Positions 17,408 through 27,910 of a DNA stretch of 30,660 nucleotides are shown here, one piece after another. Position 1 is the stretch's first letter; each line of letters starts with the position of its first letter. Location: positions 1 to 30,660 of the forward strand of contig JARBJD010000594.1 in the NCBI GenBank assembly GCA_033064195.1, written 5' to 3'. The notes under the pieces are model-generated. The model ran no database searches and was not told the DNA's origin. It was given only the letters and a program-made list of their open reading frames with translations. A program made the position numbers and the translations under genes. The stretch is from Blattamonas nauphoetae (lineage: Eukaryota; Preaxostyla; Oxymonadida).

Positions 17408-18385
17408 TGTCGTCAGAAAGGCGCCTAAATTCATAAACCCGCCATAAATCGAGATTTTTTCAAGGAAATGTGGGTCAGAATTTTTGACATCATTCAAAAG
17501 TCCGAAGACCAACATTCAAAACTATTCTCCTCTCATGGTTGAGAAATGAATCAACCTTTCTCTAGAATTGGTGGATGACATGATTGAATAATCTTTTCGA
17601 GATCTTTGATCAAGCTGCGACAAGAGCGGTGAATTGCTTTTTTTGAATGTTGGTCTTCGGACTTTTGAATGATGTCAAAAATTCTGACCCATGTTGTTTT
17701 GGTGAGAAAATAATCCCGACAACTATTTGGAGTCAAAGACCCATTATTGGGCTCTGTAGCTTCAAACAGGAAAAGCACACACTATTTTTTCAACTTTTCG
17801 ACGTCATATCTCCACAACCAGCCATCCGTATTGAACTAAATAAAGTGCATTATATTCGTAAATATCTCCACAAAACGTGCAAAAAAGTCTTTTTTAGAAC
17901 ATTTTGTTGAGAAAATATTCTTTTTTAAAAAATTGCCAAATACCCAGCATTTTGTTGCACATTTTTTTCAAAAATGTTCGAATCATCAAAAAAAGGATCT
18001 GGTAAAATTTTCATCAAAATTGGTTCACTGGTTGTCAAGATATTGCAAAAATGAACTCATTGAAATGGCTGCATGCATGCAAACAGAGCGTTCCACTTTG
18101 GGGGCGCACCTTAAGAACCCGATAGTTGTCCAGAAGGTGTGACATGATCGATTTCGACACCATAACTCCAATATCCATCAGATAATTCACAACTGAAAAC
18201 CAATTAGCTTAAAACTGTGGGCATTTTTGGAATGCTCTGCATGCAAAGTGCTATTATCTCGGCGAGTTCCTGGCATTTTTTTGAAAATTTATACTTTGTT
18301 CTTCGTTGGACGGTATCTATCTGTATTCGCGAAAATCTCGATTTATGGCGGGTTAACGAATTTGGGGCGCCTTTCTGACGGCACC
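17408..18385. mobile_element. Fold-back element inserted in the pogo-like remnant
   Basis: Inverted ends of about 55 bp: 17408-17460 (GTCGTCAGAAAGGCGCC and onward) pairs with 18331-18385 (to GGGGCGCCTTTCTGACGGC). Both share CCCGCCATAAATCGAGATTT. Inside is a second, near-perfect 50-bp fold-back (17470-17521 with 17641-17692) around a 120-bp loop, and an R1-family repeat (17800-18060). A perfect hairpin, GGCACCAAAAGGTGCC, lies just outside the right end. No coding content is seen. It interrupts the transposase, so it is younger. Target-site duplication was not identified. Confidence 0.6.
17800..18060 (+). repeat. Dispersed repeat family R1, copy 2
   Basis: Shares CATATCTCCACAACCAGCCA and AAAATTTTCATCAAAATTGG-type text with 15091-15450 (inverted), 20630-20910 and 23400-23750. 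Non-coding. Confidence 0.65.
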
Positions 18386-19160
18386 AAAAGGTGCCTGGTC
18401 CAGAGGTTGTATGATTGAATACGTGTTTGAAGGGAAGACACAGAGAGTCAATTCTCTGTGCATCTAACTCCTGCCACAGCTTATGATCCATTCTTCTCCA
18501 GTGCCCGTCGAAAAGCAATAGTGCACGAGAGTTTTGATCTTGGAGTCTTTCCCTTCGCCTTGCGACGTCCGAGACGAGTGAGGACAGAAGAATGGAACGA
18601 AATAATGTTTTTTCATCCAGCCCGTGTGGGTCTGGTGAAAACGAAAATCCAGAGGTTGATGATTGGTTAGGAGGTCCATATCTACATCGGATGGGAAAAT
18701 TTGATGTGAAGTGAGAGCCTGTCTATCTGCACAAACTACAAACAGCATTGTGCACGAGAAAATGAGATTGTTGGACTATTCATAGGCTTTTTAACTGTGT
18801 TGCAGCCACAACCTTCTTTTCCCTTGGTGTCTTGGTCGACACAAGTGAAGTTTCGTCCAAATTGATAATGAGTTGAGGGGGATATTGATTCTGTTTTCGA
18901 AGTTTGTCCACAATGATGTAGAACGGCTGAACATACGATAGAACGAGGTATGATTCGCGAATGGGCGCGATCAACTCCGGGTGTTTTTTCGAAGGAGAGG
19001 TTGTTGGGATGCCCAGTGAGAAACCCAAGAAACTGATGGTTCGATGTGTAATTGTGGCACCAGACAGGCTCGGTTTGATCGAGTCTCCCGAGCTATGCCG
19101 GCAATTTCACGGAAAGAACGATCAACCAAGAAGTCTGGATGTCCTTTCAAACTCCTCATC

Positions 19161-20503
19161 CAAGGATCGGCCGCAAATCATTTTATCGAAGTATAATGGC
19201 ACATCCACAATCAGGAGCTCGGACTGCTCAGATCCTGATAAATATGGTGGTCTTCAGCTTCGACCGATTGGTACTCCTTTGATAACTCGATCTCTTGTAC
19301 GGATAAGTTGTCCGTGTGAGAGGGATTTGTTGGTGTCAATTGACACTGCGGACTTTGGGATGAACTTGCCGTCAGTACAAATGAGCTGTGGGGTCTCCCC
19401 CTTGGTTTTGGAACCATGGTGGTGGGTCGAAGGAGGATCGCAAACGGGATAAGTTGTTCTTCGTCAATTGATGAAATGTGCTACCCATATTCAGATGTGT
19501 AAGATTCTCGACTGACAGAATGATAAGAGAACTAAGCGAATCGTTACTGACAGAGGTGAACAAACACATATCGATCTCATAGACGACTCAAGCGTGACAA
19601 TCAATGAGCTGGATAGAAGGGTACAGACATTTCAGTGGGAATTTGTCTCCACCCATAAGTGAGTTTCTCATCCAGTCGTTTGACAGTTCATTCATTCTTT
19701 TGTCAGCTCATCCCTTCGTTTGTCAGCTCATCCGTTCTCTTCCATATAGGCGAATGAACATTCATAGAGACTGATGATTGGCTTTGGAATGTGGGAAAAC
19801 AACAAATGATGCGATGGTGGACCGATCTCTGTTGACAAGGACAGACTCTACACTAGCCGTGTATATTTAAGCCGAGAAATGTCTGATAATCCATTCAGAG
19901 AAGACAATACCATCCAGCAACTCTCTTTGCATCCACAGTGGAGTCACAGATCATCAGAATCGATTGTTCATCCCATTCAATCATTGTTCATCCCATTTAG
20001 AGTTGTGTCATGTAGAGATCGTTGAAAGCAATTTTTTCGTCGGTTCGAGACGCTACTATTGTGAGAATAATTGACATCAAACAAAAGGTCGAATTCGTGT
20101 ATTCGAATCTCGTCTCATCACACAGGCAAGTCAGTCATTGTCCATTCTCAACGATTCGTTAGAGACACCATTCAGCGTCATTCTTGTGGAACCAGACAAG
20201 ATACTGGCACGAGGGATTGGTCTTGTTCTTCGATTCGAGTTGTCGACATTAAGATGAGGTCCAAAATTTTGACCCATTGGTTCGTTGAAATGAAAGCAAA
20301 TTTGTTTCGAACTCAGTCTAATAAATTCAAAAGGGAATGTTCGGTCGATATCCAACAAATCTGTCTATTCGGATGCCCAATCAACTATATTACGAATGAA
20401 CGATTGACACAAACTGTAACAAAAAAACTCAACAGTTATACTGACTGTCCTGAGAAGGATTAACAGACACGAGAAAGTGTCAATAATCCGCACATTTTCA
20501 AAA
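19161..20503. other. Spacer stretch, mostly unidentified
   Basis: The start may continue the pogo-like remnant (minus strand, near 19160-19450, PKPRGRP and acidic text) but too weakly to call. It contains a 20-bp tandem repeat (19668-19745), a TATA-like GTATATTTAAG at about 19860-19870 without a convincing gene after it, and two copies of TTGTTCATCCCATT near 19965-20000. Frames of 130 codons or fewer look random. Confidence 0.4.
19668..19745 (+). repeat. 20-bp tandem repeat, about 3.7 copies
   Basis: Units such as TCATCCCTTCGTTTGTCAGC follow each other exactly every 20 bp, with a few substitutions each. Confidence 0.8.
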
Positions 20504-21031
20504 ATCCGTAACATGGGGCTTGAAAAATATATAGAGGTCAAACTAAGAAAAAAAAATTGGTTCCGCGCCGAAACCCCTGTGTCGGGAGAAAACCTCAAAA
20601 TACTGTTTCATTTAGGCGTCCACACATTTTTCTCAACTTTTTCCCCTTTTTTCTCCACAACCAGCCATCCGTTTTGAATCAAATAAAATGCATTGTAATC
20701 GTAAACATCTCGACAAAAGCTGCTAAAAAAAAAGATAGTTTTTTCTAAGAGTTTTTTGTCGAGAAAAATATGGGTTTTATTCCATTCTCTCAAAATTCCA
20801 GAATTTTGTTTCCTTTTTTTCACAATGTTCGTTTCACCAAACAAAAGTTTCTGTGAAAAATTTCATCGAAATCGATTCACTGGTTGTTGAGATATTGCCA
20901 AAACGATTTTTTTGGGCAAAAGTGGGTATTTTGAGGTTTTCTCCCGACCCAGGCGTTTCGGCGCGGAACCAAATTTAATATTGTTCTTAGTTTGACCAAT
21001 ATATATTTTTCAATCCCCATTGTACGGATTA
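20504..21031. mobile_element. Fold-back (MITE-like) element around an R1 repeat
   Basis: Inverted arms of about 100 bp: 20504-20605 pairs with about 20925-21031. Shared text includes GGTTCCGCGCCGAAAC and GGGAGAAAACCTCAAAATAC. The interior 20630-20910 is an R1-family repeat. No transposase is present. In the R1 copies within the long arms, only part of the AGAAAACCTC end is still seen. Confidence 0.65.
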
Positions 21032-21179
21032 ATGAAAAGTTCGGTTGAATGAAAGGACTATAAGATGTCTCTAATTGAATCAGAACGAAAGCAACACAGA
21101 AGAAGAGACCAACTGAGTGCTTCCCGACGATTTGACTCAGATAGTAGCCTCGTTTACTTTCGTTCATCAACCCGCATCA

Positions 21180-22544
21180 TTCTCAAACCCACACCATCTT
21201 GAGAGTGGGTCCCATTTTGTTCTCACGTTTTCTGCCTGATGTTTTCTCATTTCAATTTGTTATCACTCTCATCTCGTCTTTTCGCAATATTGATTAGGTT
21301 TGAGTTAAAAGAATGAAGAAAATTAGAAAGATGTCCCTGAACGAAGTGATCTTCCCACAATAAGACTGAAACAAAAAAACAAACGTCGAACTTGGAGTGA
21401 TAAAAGAAATCATTCATTTGAGATCCGATATTATTGCACGAGCCAGAAAGATGGTACGTGTTGGAAAGCCACTTCAAAAGAATGGACGACCTTCGGCAGT
21501 TCCTCAGACAGAGTTGGCTCAAGTTGACCAATGGTTGGAACGTCAAGTTGATGTGAGTCGATCCATCACCGTCAAAGACGCGCAGTCAAAGGTATCTCAC
21601 ATTTTAATCATTCATGGAATCAATATAGCACAAAGATATGTTTGCCTCATCACCAAACGAGGTGACATGGCTGATACAGATAACACCGAACTGGACACAC
21701 AACCATGTGTCCAATCACCCCAAGCTGGACTACTCGGTTCCCTAAAGGATGGAAGCTGTCAAGACTGCAGCAGCATCCGAAGGAAACATGACTGAGTGGC
21801 ACAAGCAACTATTTAATATCATCACAATCAACAAAAACTATAAAAGCCTGATTTTTGGTTGTGATGAAATAGGTTTTAGCGAAGTCAAGCATTCCCAGCA
21901 ATGAATTATCCAATGAAAACCATCCCTGATGACTTTGTCGAGTGGAGACGTTTGAAATCAAGGTGATATGTCAAGGAGACAGCGGTGTCCATTCAGAACT
22001 ATTTCATCAAATGTGGACCATATGTCTCGAATTACAGGCGCTCAGGTCTCGACCATCAAAAGATGCCTCTTCTCTCACTTCCATCTGGTTAAACGGAGTT
22101 TATGATTGGTCCCACATCTTTTGACGGACGAACAGAAGGTGACAAGGGTGTAAGAAGCAACAAGCTGGATTGCAACTCTCGATTTACACAGACAAGTAAA
22201 CTACCAACTCATCTTCACTGGTGATGAGTCCTGGGTAAAATATAACTCACCATATATTTTTGTCTGGACGGCTGAACGTGAAGAGCGACCAACCCGTGAG
22301 AGACATACTATCGGAGCAAAAAAAGTTATGCTGACCCTTTTCTTTTCTTCCAAGCTTTACTTTTCTCGGATCCTGCCTCCAAATCAATTCGATTCGTGCC
22401 CGTTTTAAGTTGAACATACTCTGATATTTGTCATTTGTCAACGTTTTCATTTCTTGGCTGTCTAAAACAACTCACATTCAATCTATCAATAAAAAGGGTG
22501 AGAACAAGATGGGACCCACTCTCAAAATGTTGTGGGTGTGAGAA
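21180..22544 (+). mobile_element. Defective mariner-family transposon
   Basis: Inverted ends of about 50 bp: TTCTCAAACCCACACCAT at 21180 and the inverse of TGGGTGTGAGAA at 22533-22544, sharing GAGAGTGGGTCCCAT and TTGTTCTCAC. Total length is about 1365 bp. Flanking TA duplications are not obvious. The transposase inside is badly decayed. Confidence 0.75.
21397..22400 (+). pseudogene. Mariner transposase remnant
   Basis: The N-terminal part (about 21397-21680) carries a DNA-binding segment with GRPSAVPQTELAQVDQWLE. Further on are HLLTDEQK (about 22122-22145), FTGDESWVKYNSP (about 22212-22250, first catalytic D at 22223), KKVMLTLFFSS (about 22320-22350) and LPPNQ (about 22374-22388). These follow the order known in mariner/SETMAR-type transposases. 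Several stops and frame changes lie between them. The part after PPNQ, which holds the second and third catalytic D, is missing, so the element is internally deleted and dead. Confidence 0.7.
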
Positions 22545-22725
22545 AGTGGCGCCCATGAGTATCACAGTGGGAAAGAAATGAACCTTTCTGAAATGATGTG
22601 ATCCAATTTCCTTCTGAAGTCTGGTGAATCGCCATTTTAGATCAACATTGCTTCATTTGAGTGTGGAGTGCATCTTTCATCGTTGACTTCGTGAAATGAA
22701 CCCAGTAGGGAGACATCATTCACAC
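22545..22725. other. Short spacer between mariner and right arm
   Basis: About 180 bp without gene or repeat that I can identify. It does not match the sequence beyond the left arm's inner end. Confidence 0.4.
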
Positions 22726-23145
22726 TTTGAAGAGTGTGAAAATTGATTCTTCGTCATTCTTGGGAATGTGATTTGCTTTGATTTGTGTTGAATCGAGAGG
22801 GTGATGATTGTGATCCGTCTGATTCCACCTCATTGTCCAGAGATCGGACTTCATCGAGTAGTTAAAACTGAGGCCACACAAACAGCCTTGATCCATAGTC
22901 GTTGAAAGGGGACGGTGTTCCACCTCTTTCACCTGTTTTCAGGGATGGGCGATACACCAATAATGAATATGAACGAGTGGTTTCGATGATGTAACGTGGA
23001 AATACATTTGGTTGGTTCTATGTAATTCTGTGATAAAATATTGAGTTTCCTTTTGGTTTTGAAATATCGTACAGTCCGAAATGCTTGCATAGACTGATTT
23101 GTATTTTGTTTCTGATGTCTGTCTAATCTCCTTCAGATTCACCAA
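22726..23145 (-). pseudogene. Inverted copy of the zinc-finger-like ORF fragment
   Basis: It mirrors 15708-16127, including the CLCGLSFNYSMKSDLW and DHNHHPL text and the same interrupting stop. The frame is cut by the arm boundary at 22726. Confidence 0.3.
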
Positions 23146-23399
23146 GAAACAAACGAAACATTCATTGAAAGTTTAACCGATGCATCCATCCTACGAATGT
23201 TTCAATCTCTTTTTTAGACTGCATGTACACTGTTCCGATTATTGTCGATCATATTTACAGGTTTACCTCTCACTTCTCAACTTCTGACCATATCACTGTG
23301 TTTTTGTCAAGAATTCACGGTCTATGACAAATAAATCAAAAATGGTCCAACTAAGACAAAAATGAATTTGTAGATTTATTTGAGTACAAAAATCTTTGA

Positions 23400-23760
23400 G
23401 TACCTCACAACACTGGATACGGCAAATCCGCACATTTTTCGAAACTTTTTGAGCTCGTTTCTCCACAACCAGACATCCGTTTTGGACCGAGAAAAGCATT
23501 TTCTTCGTAAATATATCGACAAAAGACACTCAAAGAAATACATGGTTTTTTCAGAATAAAGTTTCGTCGAGAAAAACAGCGTTTTTTCACATCTTCCCAG
23601 ATACCCACTATTTTTTCTCATTTTTTAAAAATTTGTTTTCACCAAAAAACGTTTCTACGGAAATTTTCATCAAAATTGGTTCACAGATTATGAAGATATG
23701 ACAAGAACACATGAAAAAACGGCCAAAACGAGATATTTCGAGGTTTTCTCGGAATCACAT
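23400..23760 (+). repeat. Dispersed repeat family R1, copy 4
   Basis: Inverted copy of 15091-15450 within the right arm. Confidence 0.7.
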
Positions 23761-26436
23761 CGGGACATAATTCTAACAATTTATTGTTTTCTTCGTTGGC
23801 CCATTATTGTCCTATACAGAGAAGAGCACGAATTATTGATTTTCGTGCATTATTGACGCCACTATTAGCATATTTGGTGTTTATTTTCGAGACTCGACCC
23901 CATCATTTGTTTCGTTGTACTCTAAAATGAATCAGCCGACAGACCAAAATTTCGATTTCAATTCAAAAACCATCCATGAGTAATCAGTCGAAAAATAAAT
24001 CTCCATCCACCAAATCAACAATATTCATGGTTCGAAAACTGTGGTTGTGACAGAGATCTTGGTTTGAATTTCAATTGGGGAGGGCTGAGAAGTTTTGACC
24101 TGATTCACTTTTTCCAGGAATGAAGAGTTGGTTTTCCCAACACTTTTCGAAGAAGTGGGTGATTTTCACTGACAGATCGCAAAAAGAAAAATTACGGGGA
24201 ACAATGTCAATGAATCCCTCCCTTTTCACAATAACTTTCAACTCACTCCAATTCGTGTTGATTTTCGTCAAATGTGAATCTATGTCGGTTTTCTCCTTTC
24301 TAATAGCCTTGTGTCACGAAGACAGTACTTTATGCACATATTACTCATCTTCCACCAAAGTTGGTAAGCTCCATTTTAGATCTTTCAAATCCACCCATTG
24401 ACACCCCATCTCACTATATCAGATGTTCAATTATGTGTTCATTATTTTATTCGTCAGGAATCTTCACAATTGCTTTCGATGTTCAAACTGACACATCGTT
24501 GAGAGTAGTTATAGAAGCGATTTGGGAACCAATCTGAAATTGTCATTGAAATCAAAACTAAAAGTCAAGTCCGATTGACCAATTTTGAATCTTGTATTAA
24601 AAGGAATTTATGACATTTTGATGACATCAATATTTGACCTAAATTCTAAAAATATGTCCAATATTTTGACCTCGTGAAAAGTGTCAATTTTGAAGCAAAT
24701 TTTGGCAACATTCGAAAAAATGTTGGCGCTTTTTTGGTGTTTTTCCCTTTTTGACCACAAATCAGTCGAATCCAATGTGAGAACCATTTCGAAAAATTCT
24801 GAAAAAAATTCTAAAATCTCGGGGACACTGTAGGTCATCAATCAAGACAATCCTGATCAAAATCGGTTGGGAATTCGTCGAACTGTGTACCGAACTTAGG
24901 TCCAAAAAGTGACGAAAAAGTCGATGTTCAGATTTCGCCACTATGAACACCTTTATGTCTCAAATTATGTTCAAACACGTTCTATAATTACGAAATTGAT
25001 GTTGATAGGTGAAATTTTAGGAAAAAGCACTTTTGAAAAAAGTTTGATCCGACCCCACAACATATTTTGAAAATGACAAAATTTTTAAGGAGGAGAAAGT
25101 GACATCTCGTTCTTCTCCTACACGTCACTTTTCGCCCTCTGATGGTCTCCGTAGGTGTCAAAACGATAGTGGACAGGTATTCGCGTCATTCGGTTTTGAC
25201 GATCCTCGACACACGATCGTTTTCACAATTTTTTGTCAATTTTCATTTTAACCGATTTTCCTTCAAACCACTTCACAATTGCACTCAAGCGACGCTTTTT
25301 TGAGAATTCTGGTTTTACATCACCTATAGTTCTCTCTGGAGGGTCGGTTTTTCGATCACACTTGTGACGACACATTTGCACCAACATTTTGACACTATGG
25401 ATTTTTTGATCCGATTTTCACTGCAAATCCTTCTTTCTCACGGTATGAGTAAGGTGTGCTCAAATTTTGAGGAGATTTTGTCGGATAGTTCTCCCATAAA
25501 GTCACTTTTTTCATGTTTTCACTTCTCAACTTTTGACCGTTTTTGTCACTTCAAAACCGACTGTAGTCCCTTTCATTTCATCACTTTCTCTCCCCATTTC
25601 ACATTTGATCTCTTCACCATTCCTCTTCATTTTGCTCATATCACTTCCATTTTGTGGGCTGTTCTCACTTCACCAGCACATCATTTTAGTCAACTTTTCA
25701 TCACTTTTTTCACAAAAACAGAGTAAAAGAAAGCGAAACAACCAACAATGAAACGGGCAAGTATGATACTGAGAGGGAAATTGACGAACGTGAAATTGAC
25801 GTGAAATGTGACACCAATAGTGAAAATTAGGTCTGTGTTCCGGTTTTTCTCTCTTAAATACAACAAAAATGATTCAAAAAAGTATGTGAAATGTTGAATT
25901 TTCCGGAAAAATTCCGAGATATGAAGTGAGCCGTTGAATGGCGGATCTCTGCAAAAGTCCGGAAAACTCAGTAAACGAGAATTAGTGTGTTGAATTGGAG
26001 AAAAAGTTTAGTTGAAAGAAACATGAATGAAGTGGATATTATGGATAAACAACGAAAAAATGAAGACTGAAGTGAGGTCAAAAATGAAACAATAACTAGT
26101 GAAAATGAAGTGACAATTCAATCAAAAACGAGTTAAACAGAGCTGAAAAAAGAGAGAAATGAGAGTGGCATACTCGTTTTTACATAAAAGTACCGAGATC
26201 CACGACCGATCCTGAAACCTCAAATATCTCTGCAAAAGTTCGGAAAAAGTAAAAAAACGAAGCATACGATCATGATCTCCAACTGCCGACGGATCTGAAA
26301 CGCGAGGAATCAGAACGTAATACACATTGTTGAGAAATGAGTGATCGAACCCATTGATCCTCGTTTCTGGTGACAAAACCAAAACTGAGAAATCAACGAA
26401 AGAAAATCTAATTTGGAATTTTTTAATTTGTATTAA
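23761..26436. other. Non-coding stretch of right arm with the empty A/B site
   Basis: Inverted equivalent of 8961-15090 without transposons A and B. The uninterrupted site lies at about 24984-24989 (ATAATTACGAAATTG): one TATA where the left arm has TA, A, TA, B, TA. The strand-skewed stretch is at about 25505-25740, now T/C-rich on the plus strand. Two copies of the ATCTCTGCAAAAG motif lie near 25945 and 26227. No credible gene is present. Confidence 0.6.
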
Positions 26437-26649
26437 ATGAATCCAACTGCGATGTACAAGGAAAGACGTCGAGTATGTTCAGAACAAGCATTAATTGAAT
26501 CAATGAAAGAAGAGAACTGTTCGCTGGTCTCTGAGTATGTCAGAAATAATGTGCCGGTGACGTATGTTCATGAGGGAATCAAAAATTTTAATTTCAATGA
26601 AAGAGCAAACGAAAATGAGTCGACAAAAATACAATTCACAAATGATTGA
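26437..26649 (+). CDS. Inverted copy of the 70-aa small ORF
   Basis: The same 70-codon frame as 8748-8960, with the same upstream AATTTTTTAATTTGTATT motif. It overlaps the start of the fibre copy. Function unknown. Confidence 0.4.
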   Translation: MNPTAMYKERRRVCSEQALIESMKEENCSLVSEYVRNNVPVTYVHEGIKNFNFNERANENESTKIQFTND

Positions 26650-27476
26650 GAAAATGATCGATCATAATCTCTCAACAACCAACGAGAATTCGGCAGTGAT
26701 CGACACACTACAGAAGACAACAGAAGCACACAAGTCAGCGATATCATCAATCCAAAAAGTAGTCAGCACAAATGGATCGATCACGACACCAACAATTGGA
26801 GGATTGATCAATGTGAATGGAGCGAAGTGGAATATCTCAGAAGGATCACTTCCGAAGTATCCTGGAACATATCCGGCATCAACATTTAAGTCTGGCATTT
26901 CAATTTCACAGTCGATTGCAGAAACATCAGGAATTCAGTTCAATGGTGATGGAATAATTATGTGGTCACCGTGTGACGCACCAGCTTTGTACTACTACGA
27001 TGAGGACACTGGTTCAGGAGTGTTTTCAATATCCACAACAGGAAGTTTTTCTCAACTGTCAGACAGAAGAGTGAAAAGAAATATTGAACAGTACCCTGAT
27101 GTTCTTGAGCAACTGAATAAAGTCGAAATTGTTCGCTACCAATTTAATACATTCTGACTCGAAGATCAACAAAGTGACAAAACAAATCGAGAGCGAGACA
27201 GATGAAGAACACTTGAAGAAATGCAAAGAGAAATGCGAATGCTTGAAGAAGGAAAGTGAGAAGAAACACATTGGTGTGATTGCTCAACAGATCCAAGAAA
27301 TATTCCCTGAAGTCGTGAATGATTCCAATCCAGATTGTCTTCAAGTTGATTATGCAGAACTCTCTTGCTTCTGTGTGAAAGCCATTCAGGAATTGTGCTC
27401 TATTGTTGGACAACAACAGACACTCATCAATGAACTGATCCAAAAATATAATACACTGATTAGTATTCCAACATGA
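26615..27476 (+). pseudogene. Inverted copy of the S74 fibre-like gene, broken
   Basis: Matches 7922-8782 almost base for base, including the SDRRVK signature and the HIGVIAQQIQEIFPEVV block. As it stands this copy is broken (about one break) while the left-arm copy is open, so this damage followed the duplication. Confidence 0.75.
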
Positions 27477-27870
27477 GATCAACCAGAAATTCATAATACT
27501 CTTTGATTATTTTTCCATTGATTGTTTCCGATGTTTCCATCTCAATTGATTCACCAGAACTGTCTTTGAACCAGATCTTCACAATTGATTGTCGAGTGCT
27601 TAATTCCCACTTCTTTCGCTTCGCAATCTGTTCATTGCAGAAAGCAACATATGAATCATTGAATGCATCAGTCTGGATCCAATCACCATGGATTGTTATG
27701 TGCTGTGGAATATCTTTTGAAATGACAGTTGAGTTACCATTTATTTCTTCTTTCACATGAATGAGTTTGCAGTCGAGGAAGTGGACATATTTTTGTTTTC
27801 TGGAATTGGTAAAATCAGGAGGGAGTTGAGCAGTGTGAGAATTCTGAATTGAGAAATAGCGTTTGACCAT
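27460..27870 (-). CDS. Inverted copy of the 136-aa unknown gene
   Basis: Reads the same 136 residues as 7528-7938 and keeps the T-rich motif at 27881-27896. Tail-to-tail with the fibre copy as in the left arm. Confidence 0.6.
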   Translation of the reverse strand: MVKRYFSIQNSHTAQLPPDFTNSRKQKYVHFLDCKLIHVKEEINGNSTVISKDIPQHITIHGDWIQTDAFNDSYVAFCNEQIAKRKKWELSTRQSIVKIWFKDSSGESIEMETSETINGKIIKEYYEFLVDLMLEY

Positions 27871-27910
27871 TCTTGTTTTCTACAAAAATAAAATATCATA
27901 GTTGTTCTAT

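Larger units (their letters stand above)
16863..19160 (-). pseudogene. Decayed pogo/Tigger-like (DDE_1) transposase, split by insertion
   Basis: Pieces in minus-strand order match the DDE_1 fold. SKKHPELIAPIR through YPPQLIINLDETSLVSTKTP (about 18990-18810) carries the first D. VVCADRQALTSHQIFPSDV to THTGWMKKHYFVPFF (about 18740-18590) is the middle strand region with the GW...F motif. PALLLVDNSSVCLGEAAELT through LPPNVMHNLQPLD (about 17100-16960) carries the second and third D, 35 residues apart. Stops and frameshifts lie between the pieces, and about 1 kb of fold-back DNA (17408-18385) sits between the middle and last pieces. No intact copy of the DNA-binding head is recognised; RSFREIAGIARET near 19120 might be part of it. 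Confidence 0.65.

Noticed and set aside
19855-19920. TATA-like GTATATTTAAG as a host promoter or LTR promoter
   Set aside because: No open frame, no paired repeat and no primer-binding-like site follows it.
20040-20120. tRNA-like GGTTCGAGAC text
   Set aside because: No cloverleaf with acceptor and anticodon stems could be drawn around it.
20071-20463. 130-codon plus-strand frame in the spacer
   Set aside because: No recognisable motif, no neighbours of the same kind, and composition close to the non-coding background.
26122-26382. 86-codon minus-strand frame in the right-arm flank
   Set aside because: Reads like protein in places but has no promoter, no domain and is not open in the left-arm copy.
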